The position numbers and the translations under genes are program-made. A stretch of DNA of 58,724 nucleotides from assembly GCA_001632435.1 (NCBI GenBank), contig KV424081.1, positions 5,970-64,693 of the forward strand. Reading direction: 5' to 3'. This DNA is from Calocera cornea HHB12733 (taxonomy: Eukaryota; Basidiomycota; Dacrymycetes; Dacrymycetales; Dacrymycetaceae). Below the pieces are notes generated by a model. The model made no database searches. It saw nothing but the letters and a program-made list of their open reading frames with translations, and had not been told where the DNA came from. This document shows positions 45,773-55,203 of the stretch, piece by piece (the stretch's first letter is position 1; the number at the start of each line of letters is the position of its first letter).

Positions 45773-46262
45773 CTACATCGACCTCTCAAGGAGAACGGAC
45801 ACGTGCTACAACTCATATGGATCTTCTACTGATCCCGCCGGTAATCTGCCTACCGTCAGACACGCCTCTGCTCACCTCGGAAGATCCGAAACGGTCGGCT
45901 ATCTATAGCTATTCAGGTCGACCCTTTTCACCATCCTGATTGATCATTCACCGACAAGCGCTTTCCCATCGCGCGTTATCGACCCTAGGACATGGCCCTG
46001 GTCACTTCTTCGAATCATGCGGCGTTTGAGGGTGCCCCTCCACCGATGACACCCCATGGTTTCAACCGGTTGAAATCAAGCCTTCCTCTCTTTCCAGCTC
46101 AGAAGACCGTATTCAATGCGCCGTCTATTCGGGCGCTCCAAAGCATTATCAGTGCTGCACCGCACCGCTTGGCATATATGAGGGGCGGTTTGTCTGGCGA
46201 CCTATGGCGTTCCCGACCCTGTCTTTCACCCAGCTCAGCCTCCTGATTCAACAGCGAGCATA
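45773..46262. other. Intergenic before orphan-family member B1
   Basis: No gene recognised. GCATATATG near 46170-46178 could serve as the TATA element of B1, about 90 bp upstream. Confidence 0.35.
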
Positions 46263-46778
46263 ATGTCGTTCCAGCTCGAACCCTTTGCGCTCTACTCCAT
46301 CATTTCCAATTTTACTGTGCCTGGGTAGTCTGGAGATGACCTGGCCATCCAGTACGACATTGCGCAGTACACACCTACTTTGGGCGTGAGGGTCCTCGGC
46401 CGCCGCTCTGTCGAGGGTATCTCGCGTTGGCGGCTCGATGCGGCGCCCGATCCTTGGGATACTCTTGCTCGGGCGATGGTCGTGCTGAAGATTGGCGAGC
46501 CGAGCGTTCATTGGCACGGCAATCTTGCTCGGAGGATCGATCATGCGCAGGACATCGGGCCCGACGCTTTTCAACCCGGCACCGTCGCTCAAATGGTTAA
46601 CGACGCATTCTCATTCGGAGACATCAACATGCTCGATCTCTTGTTCATACTCTATGCCCCTACTCAACTTTGGGAGGCCAAGACTACCATGACGTACTGG
46701 AGGAGAGTTGGGCTGCGACACGGACTCGTACAGGTAGGGCAGGCAAAGTGGTGCTTCCCTGGCCCAACGACTGCTTGA
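46263..46778 (+). pseudogene. Orphan-family member B1 with one in-frame stop
   Basis: A single-exon frame starts MSFQLEPFALYSIISNF, meets TAG at 46326-46328 (codon 22) and continues in the same frame for 150 codons to 46778. It aligns over its length with B2 at 50392: FALY/YALY, then DLAIQYDIAQYTP against EAIQWDIAWYNPAP, then the core VVLKIGEPSVHWHGNLARRI against VIMLIGEPRLTWPFDLASVI. The single stop is the only visible lesion. It may be a fresh pseudogene, a stop-readthrough gene, or the remainder may start at a downstream codon. Function unknown. Confidence 0.6.
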
Positions 46779-46893
46779 GGGTACGTAGTCACCGCACCTC
46801 ACTAGTCCTCAAATGTTCCCTTCTTTCGTACCATTGAACTAAAATCATCAAGCAGGGTACCAGGACCTCCCTTCTTCTTTTGTCACAACACCG

Positions 46894-46940
46894 GTTTTAT
46901 ATACGTACTGCAACTGTAACACACTGTGACGGCCAAGAAT
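46894..46940 (-). repeat. 3'-flank repeat shared by A1 and A2 (copy 1)
   Basis: About 47 bp beginning GGTTTTATATACGTACTGCA and ending GCCAAGAA, on the plus strand. It resembles 48549-48596. Each copy lies about 75-120 bp beyond the 3' end of an A gene, showing that A1 and A2 were duplicated with their flanks (offset about 1.66 kb). Confidence 0.55.
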
Positions 46941-47012
46941 TACCGTAGGGGGTCGTCGGCGTGCGCCTCGATCCTTGCAATTATGTATGAAAGTAACACG
47001 TTACACGAGTGA

Positions 47013-47666
47013 CTACAGCCCGGGATAATTTGGAGAGACGTTTACGTTTACACCCAATCCCAGGATCATTTGCGCCGGTGATTCCAGACCGGCTTGAGGA
47101 GATGGCGGTTCAGCCCGTAGGAACGCACTTCGAATGAAATTCTCGTCTTCTGGTTCTTTTGAACGGGTGAACGCAGCGGCGTTCTCCCGCCGACTCATCT
47201 CGTCTAGAACGCTATCATTGGAGATTCCACTGGGGTGCAAGTAAATGATAAGTTCTTCCGCGAGCCCTTCTGGCGACAGGAGCAAGTTTTTGAAGTCATC
47301 CGGGTTGAGCCTGACGTGAGCACCCTCCGAAGATATGATACTTCCACTATAAGCTTTGTCTTGCATTCGCCGAAAGCGAGTTTCAACCTCTTGTCGCCAT
47401 TGTGGGTGAGGGCGCGTCAATTGCAGGACAGCCATGTTGCGATTCCGAAGATCGTCCTTCTGTTGAAAGGACACGTTCCAATGATCCCCTTCAGCCTCTG
47501 CGAGAAGCCAATAAGGTTGTTCTGTTCCGGTCCCAAGAGCGACCATGTATTCGAACTCCTCCGTTTCGCTCGTGTTGGTGTCGACGACCTGAATGTCATT
47601 GAATTCGGAATGGCGGAAAACCACGAGGGCGAGAGCATCGGGCTCTATGGACGAGAGGACAGACAT
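47013..47666 (-). CDS. Orphan-family protein A1
   Basis: Single exon, 217 aa from the start MSVLSSIEPDALALVVF, chosen because A2 begins MSVLSLIPAGTLAIVV. An ATG two codons upstream (47672) is an alternative. Shared blocks with A2 are YMVALGTG, WLLAEAEGDHWNVSFQ, then the family core AVLQLTRPHPQWRQEVETRF, and later EELIIYLHPSGI and ENFIRSAF. There is no signal peptide, membrane helix or known motif. The C-terminus is proline- and glycine-rich. I do not recognise the family; it is probably restricted to related fungi. The promoter has a TATA box at the usual distance, which argues that it is expressed. Confidence 0.65.
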   Translation of the reverse strand: MSVLSSIEPDALALVVFRHSEFNDIQVVDTNTSETEEFEYMVALGTGTEQPYWLLAEAEGDHWNVSFQQKDDLRNRNMAVLQLTRPHPQWRQEVETRFRRMQDKAYSGSIISSEGAHVRLNPDDFKNLLLSPEGLAEELIIYLHPSGISNDSVLDEMSRRENAAAFTRSKEPEDENFIRSAFLRAEPPSPQAGLESPAQMILGLGVNVNVSPNYPGL

Positions 47667-47672
47667 GGTCAT

Positions 47673-48670
47673 TCAAGTGAGTGCGTGTCTGCAATGAGCG
47701 AACGAAATGGTCGCTTTTATACTATCAGAGAATGGAACCCGCTGGTCACACAGACCGATGCAGTTGTGACTCACTGTGGCCTCGTGGGCCTGGCACAACC
47801 ATCACCGCCGCAATAGGTGCGCAGAACGCTGTTACTGAGGTCGATCCCTAGCCGAGTGCCTTGGGGTTTTCAGCCGGAGCTAAGTCATCACACCCAAACA
47901 AAGACCTCATGCACCTGTTAAGTGCCGTAGAAGAGACTAGCTGTGCGTATGGTGAAACCCGACACGCGTGACGCGCGTATGTCTACTTCCATGCCAGATG
48001 ATACGTGATGAGCAAGAGCACTGCATATGCTCAGCTCATTGGTAATGTACTTGGCTACGGAGCGATTGGGCCGAAGCTCTGTCAAATTACGGTCTGATAT
48101 ACGATAGCCCTCCCCCGATTCCCCTCTCAATGCTTTCTACTATGATACACTTGCTGTAGTGATGCTGTCTGCCCTAGGTAATCTGTCACGTCTATGTCTC
48201 AGGTCTTCCTTCATCGATATACATACTCTGTACCTGTGCCCGCCCTGAAGATGAAGTTCACGTTCCCGCCTGAGGTCTCCTCACGATAATCTTATGAGGC
48301 GTTTAACTCGATACCCCCATGCATACCTCGCTCGCACGCACCAGCCAGATGGTCACAATGTTTCATAACACCTGAAATACATCACGGACAGGTTGCGTGG
48401 GTGACTAAGAGCATACGTAGCAGCAGCACACGAGCAATACTTTCAGAGCGTACGGTATTGAGGCGATGAAGTGGGGCCTGTCTGGGGACACAAGGGTTTG
48501 CAGGCCGCTGGACAGGATGCGTGCCTGTCTTTTCTCCTTTACGCTGCTGGGTTTTATGTACGTCTTGCGATTGTAACAATATTTCGTAGCCAAGAAAACT
48601 GCAATATAGGAGCCGTGGTCCCACCTCATGATTCTTCGCAATATCCAGGTCACAAGCTACACAAGTGCAA
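47673..48670. other. Intergenic between A1 and A2
   Basis: No gene recognised. It holds the A1 TATA box (47713-47721) and the second copy of the A 3'-flank repeat (48549-48596, GGTTTTATGTACGTCTTGCG). Confidence 0.4.
47713..47721 (-). promoter_or_regulatory. TATA box of orphan gene A1
   Basis: GTATAAAAG (minus strand) lies about 50 bp upstream of the start codon, as in A2. Confidence 0.5.
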
Positions 48671-49330
48671 TTACTCTGCGGGAGAACTTTCTGGGTCGGA
48701 GGGTGGCTCGGCCAAAATCAAATCCGCTCGCGACTCCAAATACTCTTGAGGAGATGACCGTGGCGCAGCCCCTTGCCAGGCACTTCGAATAAAGTTTGCG
48801 TCTTCTTCTGCTTCAGACGTCGTGAACGCATTGGCAATCTCCCGGGCCCCCATTTCTTCAAAAACTCTGTCGTACATCACTTTGCTGGGGTGCACATAAC
48901 GCACGACCTCGTCCGCTAGCCACTCCGACATGCGGAGTTGGTTCATGAACCCTTCTGCGTCGAGCGTAAACAGATCTCCCTCCGGACACGTGAACGTTTC
49001 GTCTTGAAGGACCTGACAGAGGTGTTCGATAGATCGTTGCCAATATGGGTGAGGGCGCGTTATCTGCAGGACAGCCACGGCCGGCCTGGCCCTTCGAAAG
49101 ATGTTCGTCCGTTGGAAGGATACTTTGCAATGATCGCCTTCAATCTCCGCGAGCAGCCAGTCAGGCCCCCCGATTCCAGTGCCGAGAGCGACCATGTATT
49201 TGTACCCCCAGCCCCCCCATAGATGATTCCGCGGGTCGATGCCGATCATGGGAAGGTCGCTGTTCAGATGGCGCCATTTGCAAACGACGATGGCGAGAGT
49301 ACCGGCCGGAATGAGCGAGAGGACAGACAT
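48671..49330 (-). CDS. Orphan-family protein A2
   Basis: Single exon, 219 aa. It is similar to A1 throughout: MSVLS start, KYMVALGTGIGGPDWLLAEI, DHCKVSFQ, the core AVLQITRPHPYWQRSIEHLC, VVRYVHPSKVMYDRVFEEMG and DANFIRSAW. The last 30 residues differ and are rich in E, S and P. There are no transmembrane segments or recognised motifs. It is a tandem copy of A1 with a conserved TATA box and 3' flank. Function unknown; an intact frame and a conserved core suggest selection. Confidence 0.68.
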   Translation of the reverse strand: MSVLSLIPAGTLAIVVCKWRHLNSDLPMIGIDPRNHLWGGWGYKYMVALGTGIGGPDWLLAEIEGDHCKVSFQRTNIFRRARPAVAVLQITRPHPYWQRSIEHLCQVLQDETFTCPEGDLFTLDAEGFMNQLRMSEWLADEVVRYVHPSKVMYDRVFEEMGAREIANAFTTSEAEEDANFIRSAWQGAAPRSSPQEYLESRADLILAEPPSDPESSPAE

Positions 49331-49378
49331 GGTCGTTTGGTTGAGTGCGTATCTGGCCTGAGGAAACTCTACTGGCGT

Positions 49379-49387
49379 TTTATATAA
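49379..49387 (-). promoter_or_regulatory. TATA box of orphan gene A2
   Basis: TTATATAAAA on the minus strand, about 50 bp upstream of the A2 start codon. Confidence 0.55.
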
Positions 49388-50391
49388 CCTGGGAGAATAG
49401 AGCTTCCCTAGCTGCGCTGCTTGTGCGAGTCAGGGTGGCCTCAATGCTCATGGCCTGACATGTGCAGCAAGCCCGCTATAAGAGCGAAGAAAATGAATGG
49501 CCATCCCCGGGGCCTTCGGCCTTACATCCCGAGATACATCATCACATGGCAAAACTGACATACAGATAGCGCATGTCCCTGGGACGGTGTTTCGTCACTT
49601 TCGTGTCGTCACAGAGGTCAGTTCGGCGAAGGGCGGAAAACCACACGCATGTGCCACTTCATCAGCCAGATGATAATACGAGGGGTTGTAATACCTCATG
49701 CACATAAACCATCCGTAGCTTGATTGGCTAAGAGCCTTAATAGCAGCACGGGTAAAATAGAGCTTTGCAGACGGCGGTAAGGAGCTGCATTGGGACGCGT
49801 TGATAAGTTTAATTTGGTCTGCGGAAGCAAATGGGCGTGTTCGGGGTCCCACCTACGTCCATGTGCCGCCCAGGCCGCTCGACTTCCTTGGCGCTTTGAT
49901 TCCGGCGTTCCCTTCGGCAGGCCGCAAACGCTGTCCCATTTTTGGGTACCGTTGATCCGCACCCTCGGGGAAGGGCACACACTTACTTCCATGCTTCTTT
50001 ATCAGCGAGAACGCTGCCTTAACGGCCTCGAATCTGAGGTCTGGGTACGGGATTGTTCTTGCATCTGACCCCGTGTCAGTGACCTATTTATGAACGAGGT
50101 CGTCCATCCATTTATGATCTCACCCGAAGCTCCCTTTTTGTGACACGGGCTGATCCGGCTGTGCGAATGATACCTCCGAGACAAAAGGCTCGTTTTTGCA
50201 GCCTGGTAAGGGTCCCCACAGCTGACAATGACGGGTGTGGAATGTCCTCCAGCTCTGCGGTCCGCGCTCCTTCCTCGGACCACGAAGGAAGGCACCAGAA
50301 CTACTTATAAGGCGTCTGATTATCTTGCTGGAATATTTTCTGCTCTTCGCCCTGCACCCACGAATTCCCGTCTCTCTGACCGTTACCCAAG
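49388..50391. other. Intergenic between A2 and B2
   Basis: No credible gene; ORFs of 80-100 codons overlap on both strands and lack the family core. CTTATAAGG at 50304-50312, about 80 bp before B2, is a possible TATA box. Confidence 0.35.
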
Positions 50392-50901
50392 ATGCCGACC
50401 GTTTCCGACCTCCTTCCATATGCGCTGTACGTGATCGTCTCTCGATGGACTACGCCTGGGGACGATTCAGAGGCCATCCAATGGGACATAGCCTGGTACA
50501 ACCCTGCACCCGGCATTGGCCTGAAGCTGTTTCGAGATCGTCCCTGTTCTGATGGGTACTGGCACTATCGCCTCGACTTTGACCCAGCGAGCGAACATGT
50601 GGACCACTTGGGTCGAGCGGCTGTCATCATGCTGATCGGAGAGCCGAGGCTCACATGGCCGTTTGACCTGGCCAGCGTGATAGAAACGCAGGATCCGCGC
50701 CCCACTGGAAGCCTCGTCTCCAATGGAAGGCTGTGCGAAGACGCGTTCGCGGACGGCGATAAGTATATGGTCAAGCTTGTCCTGACGCTCTACAAGAACG
50801 ATTACTTGCGGGCCCGGTACACCCTAGACGAAGCGGTAATCAACGCTATCGGCGGTAATCGCCCTCCTCCATGTCGGTGGATCGATGCTGTGGATTGGTA
50901 A
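50392..50901 (+). CDS. Orphan-family protein B2
   Basis: Single exon, 169 aa, starting MPTVSDLLPYALYVIVSRW. It is the intact relative of B1. The order of blocks follows the A proteins at low identity: an N-terminal P-x-A-L-x-x-V-V strand, a middle I-A-W-Y block, a W-rich region (DGYWHYRLDF), the core AAVIMLIGEPRLTWPFDLAS, then a hydrophobic VKLVLTLY. No signal peptide or membrane helix. Function unknown. It is transcribed opposite to the A genes. Confidence 0.62.
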   Translation: MPTVSDLLPYALYVIVSRWTTPGDDSEAIQWDIAWYNPAPGIGLKLFRDRPCSDGYWHYRLDFDPASEHVDHLGRAAVIMLIGEPRLTWPFDLASVIETQDPRPTGSLVSNGRLCEDAFADGDKYMVKLVLTLYKNDYLRARYTLDEAVINAIGGNRPPPCRWIDAVDW

Positions 50902-52028
50902 TTCCGAACCTCCGCCCATGTGCGTGTTGCAACGAATCCTGATCTGGCAGTCCTTCATGTTCTGAGACTCGATCAGAACAAGGCCATCTATGCCCTGTGG
51001 AGAGGTTTCTGCTCTTGCAACCGCTCAACTGTCTGATACAAGATGACGTTCCGGTTGGTTCCTATTTGGATTTCGGGAGAAATATGGAAGGTTACCCACA
51101 TATTCTTGACACCGCACATTATTTGTCCTCGAATATTGTTCGTAAATGTATCAACTGTTTGTATGTCCGTCGACTCCGTCCATCCGCTTTCTTATATGAG
51201 TTACGTCGGCACCTCTGGTCCTCACCGTGAATGCAAGAACTCTGGTTGTCGTAACGCTGTTGGCCAGATTGGCGACTTGACATTAGCCGGGAGGTGACAC
51301 TGATGCCCCATATTCCGAATGGGTCGTATAGTACAAGTCTTTCAAAAGCGGTAGCGACAGTACCTACTGTACCGCCTTTCCCGGTCCGGACACACTGTAC
51401 AACGGGCGGTTGACAATATCCACAATGGCATAGTTCATTTGTACCTCATGAATGAAAAGGTCGATTGGGTCAAAGTGACCAGAGAAGTACCGGGGTGCTA
51501 TGTATGAAGGCAGTGAATCTTGCACTGGCGATGATCGGCTGTATGGCGAAACTGCGGAAGCACCCAGCCCAGGAACTGCACCCGTCCCGCTTGCCATCCG
51601 TCGCATACTCTCGCTCGTGCCACACATGTTATGATGCTGCTATGTTTCATGACCATCGCACATGGCCTTGCACTCTGACACTTACACAAGAAAAGCCGTA
51701 ATGTTTGGATGTGCAGCTACTCAGCCGTACACCGAGGACGAGTGACTCTGGTGACAGTGTGAGCCATGCGTCACGCATTGATTGTGACATGAGGTTCTGA
51801 GACGCTACCCCCGCTCGTCCCACTCGGTGCTTTCAACTTTACATCGGCGTACCAGCATGGTGAAGTATCAGGAGGGTCATGGTCTGAGGGTAGGCCTTTG
51901 CCTCTGAGAACATCAGCTGTACTGATGCAGGCTTCCAAGACAAGGCGGACTACAAGATGAGAAGGTATGAGGTGGGTAATTAGGGGACCACAACGATATA
52001 TAAGGCTAGGACAAGACCAAATACTACA
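50902..52028. other. Intergenic between B2 and A3
   Basis: No gene recognised. Short ORFs of 60-87 codons occur on both strands without resemblance to the neighbouring families. No repeat of note is visible. Confidence 0.35.
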
Positions 52029-52625
52029 CTACAGCTCAGGTGGCCCGGCTCTTTTTGTAGATGCGGCCGTCAATCCAATTGTCTGACTCTGTGCTGTGTC
52101 AAGGACAAACACAAGGTGTTCACTCAACCGCTCCATCTCACTCACTACTTGACTGGCTGTTGCACCTGAAGGATGAAGAAGGCCGAGTACTAGCTTGCCG
52201 ATCGAAATGTCGGTATGGGTGGACAAAATATCCCGACCTTTGCGCCAGCTTTCCTGCGGAGGCCTTTCGGAATGTGTTGCTGGTTCTCCATCTTCGTGTG
52301 TTTCCGGCAGCCGGATGAGCGAATTATCTTGCCAGAGCTCCGTCATTCTCGTTTCAAGAAAGGCTCTCCAGTGTGGATTGGGGTTACCGATCTGGAGGGC
52401 GGCAATGGTTTACTCGCTCAGAATGGTGTCTCTGTCGGCGTCATTGGCACATTGGAACGTCCACCTAAGGTTGCTATCCAGGAGAAGCCACTCGAAGGTG
52501 TCATGAGAAGCACCGAGGGCAATGTACCATTCAGGATGGCGCCCCTCTGGAAGATGTCCGCCATGTTGCCGCTCTTGTACAAGTACAATGTACAATGCCT
52601 CTGGTTGAAGGAGAAGTTCGCTCAT
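52029..52625 (-). pseudogene. Orphan-family member A3 with one in-frame stop
   Basis: The frame starts MSELLLQPEALYIVLVQERQ and covers YIALGASHDTFEWLLLDSNL and WTFQCANDADRDTILSE. It then has TAA at 52410-52412 and continues in the same frame as TIAALQIGNPNPHWRAFLE, LVLGLLHPSGATASQVV, to 52029. The core after the stop is the best match to A4 (YALKIGYPNPTWRMQIENAF). The stop falls just before the core, so a truncated product would lack it. No frameshift is seen. Confidence 0.6.
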
Positions 52626-52694
52626 GTGGCTTGATTGTTCGAAGTCGCACGAAGGACCGATGGTATAGAAAGGGAAAGAGCTCCTTACTCGCAC

Positions 52695-53098
52695 ATGCAG
52701 CCTTTAAGTACCGCTGTGAAGTCGAATATTTAAGGTCGCACTAGCGTGTTCAGAGACATAGATAGCATGCTACATAGTGCAAGTCATGACCATGCCGCCT
52801 GGCCGTCTCGGACCAAGAATCCGATACATTGCAATGAGGTGATGAGGGGTGCTAAGGCTTGGGGTGGAAAAGGCTTGTACGCTAGACCCGTTTCGCTATA
52901 TATTGAAACACACGGTGATCTAATCATCGGATACCATACTGAGATAGTGACTGTTCCCGCAGACAGATAGGCTGATTTGCAAGCTCGATGAAATACAGCT
53001 CGTCAATTTTCCATGACTGGACGAGAAAGACATTAGCGGCACTAGAGATTTGTGGGAGTCAAGAGTTCATCCAGAAGCCCTACAGAATGACCTACAAG
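52695..53098. other. Intergenic between A3 and A4
   Basis: Nothing recognised beyond promoter-type AT-rich sequence (TTTAAGTAC near 52703 on the plus strand). Confidence 0.35.
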
Positions 53099-53644
53099 CT
53101 ACAGCTCCAAAGAACTAGAAACTGCGCAATATCTTGAAAGATACAACGACACAGCACTTTGTCCAAGTGGGGTTTGAAATACCTTGTCTCGTTTCCCCCC
53201 CTCTAATTCGGACCTGCACAATCCGAGCACCTGTCCAGACGGATGGAGCCAAAACAGAATCGCGTGGGCCAGCCCCGTGCCGTTGTCTACATCTTCCTCA
53301 TCATAGAGATAGTAATGCAAAACAGCAGCGATCCTTCCCTCCAGGGTGTTTGATTGGGGAGTCGTACGCAATTTGCAGAAAGCGTTCTCAATTTGCATTC
53401 TCCAGGTGGGGTTCGGATATCCAATCTTCAGAGCATACGTCGCCTTATGGGCAAGCAAGTCATTGCGAGCGACGAACGTGTAGATTCCGGCCTCATCTTG
53501 CACGAGGATCCGGATGTCGGAAGCAGAAACGGCGAGAGCGACGTAAATAATGTAGTCGTAACTCCCGATGGGAACAGTAGACCCAACATCGCGCTGAATG
53601 AGGAGGTAAAGTGCGTTGACTTCGAACGCCGGAAAGTAATCCAT
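53099..53644 (-). CDS. Orphan-family protein A4
   Basis: Single exon, 181 aa, starting MDYFPAFEVNALYLLIQRD. Blocks are YIIYVALAVSASDIRILVQD, then the core YALKIGYPNPTWRMQIENAF, then AVLHYYLYDEEDVDNG and AILFWLHPSGQVLGL. It is more diverged from A1/A2 than these are from each other, but the block order is the same. A TATA-like AGTATAAATGA on the minus strand lies about 75 bp upstream. No known domain. Confidence 0.6.
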   Translation of the reverse strand: MDYFPAFEVNALYLLIQRDVGSTVPIGSYDYIIYVALAVSASDIRILVQDEAGIYTFVARNDLLAHKATYALKIGYPNPTWRMQIENAFCKLRTTPQSNTLEGRIAAVLHYYLYDEEDVDNGTGLAHAILFWLHPSGQVLGLCRSELEGGKRDKVFQTPLGQSAVSLYLSRYCAVSSSLEL

Positions 53645-54233
53645 GAATTGATGTTTGGCGGTCTGATGAACCGTGAAGAAAGTTGAGCGTGTCCTTCAGG
53701 GGTGTAGGTAGAGACTTCATTTATACTGGAGACCACGCTCCCGACACGTTGTTGATCCACAAACGACTGAGGCAAACCCCTGTCTATCGTGCGGCGATTG
53801 CAAGTCAGAAGGGCCCAGACTGGCCCTGGAAGGAGGGCGTCGATTGCCCAGATCATGGGACCATGGTGCGTATTGCTTATACGCTGGAGGCCTGACGTCG
53901 TGTTGGATCTCCGATTTGCATTGAGCGCATGGAGTCATGGACGGAAGCCTGACTCTCCATATATATCTAGGTTCATCCCTAGCTTATTGGCTCGTGTAGA
54001 GCCTCTCGACACGGAGTACAACCCAACCGCAGAACGGCTCGTTGCACCCCAGCCTTCCGGGGAACGCTATGAAATCTCGCGTGTCAGGAGGAAATGGAAT
54101 CATCAATGAGCACGATCACTCAGATACTTTTAGTCAGATGGACAGAAACCGGATTTAGGCAAGATGGGGAAACGCGATTGGAATATGTTCTCGGCAGGCC
54201 CGCTGGGGACTCTCTCCAACGGCGAAGCAAAAG
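53645..54233. other. Intergenic between A4 and the C ORF
   Basis: No convincing gene. It contains the TATA-like box of A4 near 53716-53726. An ORF of 106 codons on the plus strand has no family match. Confidence 0.35.
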
Positions 54234-54737
54234 CTATGTCTTACCCAGGCACTTGTTGATTTCCTCAAGTACTGTGTGGGCCAGAGGTAAGGCAAATTCA
54301 AAGCCATAGTGATGCACACAACGGGGACGCACAATTTCCTCGGGACTGACCGCGGGGTGTTGGGCATTTACATCTTCTCCTACCCGTGACTCAATCGTCG
54401 CTCTAGAAATAAGCCAGAGGTTCACCAGCTTCCGAAGCAGAATCGCGCGCTCATTTTGAAGTCGGTCCGCCCTGCTGGCTGTCTGAGATCGAATTGCCCA
54501 CTGGACGAACTCTTCAGTATCATTCCCCGTCGGGCGCAGCATAAAGAGTGCGACAAAGTCTTCTGATTCGGCAAATGCCAAAGCATATTTCAGGTGTTCA
54601 TATGCAGGTATCTGTCCGCGTGGTGGTGGATCGATGGGGTCCTTCTGAAGACGGAAAGGTATAGCGCACTCCCCTCGAGAGCGGCATGTGACAAATCTTC
54701 TGAGCCTTTTCTGGTTGCCATCGATAGGATTGGTCAC
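54234..54737 (-). CDS. Hypothetical protein C, possible distant orphan-family member
   Basis: Single-exon ORF of 167 codons. The middle (YALAFAESEDFVALFMLRP, then NERAILLRKLVNLWLISRAT and IESRV) loosely follows the A-protein order (YVALAVSAS, then A-x-L-x(6)-W-x-x-x-I-E), but the P of the core is missing. The first ~45 residues have no counterpart, so the true start may be internal, for example the codon before the YALAF block. It could also be non-coding. Confidence 0.35.
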   Translation of the reverse strand: MTNPIDGNQKRLRRFVTCRSRGECAIPFRLQKDPIDPPPRGQIPAYEHLKYALAFAESEDFVALFMLRPTGNDTEEFVQWAIRSQTASRADRLQNERAILLRKLVNLWLISRATIESRVGEDVNAQHPAVSPEEIVRPRCVHHYGFEFALPLAHTVLEEINKCLGKT

Positions 54738-55203
54738 TTGATGGGACAGTGCTGCCCATTCAGGCAGCGGCGCACAGATCCTCTTATATGCCGGGCGCGT
54801 CCGGGTTCCGGAAAGGTGAGTCTACCACCGCAAGTCATGCCATTTCGCCCAGGCAATGGATCCGCGTTGATTGGTCAGGCCAAGCAGTACCTTCTAGAGT
54901 ACACGCGCAATGCGCTGCAAGAGCTGGTTGGATTGGACGAGCTGAAATACGGGGCTCCGAGTTGAGGCGCAGAATAACCCAGTGATGAACGATGTTGTGC
55001 TGAATAGGTCGGTCCATCAGCGGTCATGATTCGAACAAATGGCATAGATCGCTGGGATATGTCTAACAAATATGGATGTGAATGTGTTCTCCAGCACGCG
55101 ATTGAGTGATACAAGTCTAGACCATCTTACTCTATATCGTCGCGTAAAACACGCGATCAACCAGTCGGTCGGCATTCTCTATATCCGCAGAGGCGGAAGA
55201 GTG
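54738..55203. other. Intergenic between the C ORF and F-box 11
   Basis: No gene recognised; it includes the 3' flank of F-box 11. Confidence 0.35.

Noticed and set aside
49595..49992. ORFs of 85-98 codons between A2 and B2
   Set aside because: They overlap in different frames, lack the orphan-family core motif and show no promoter or splice support.
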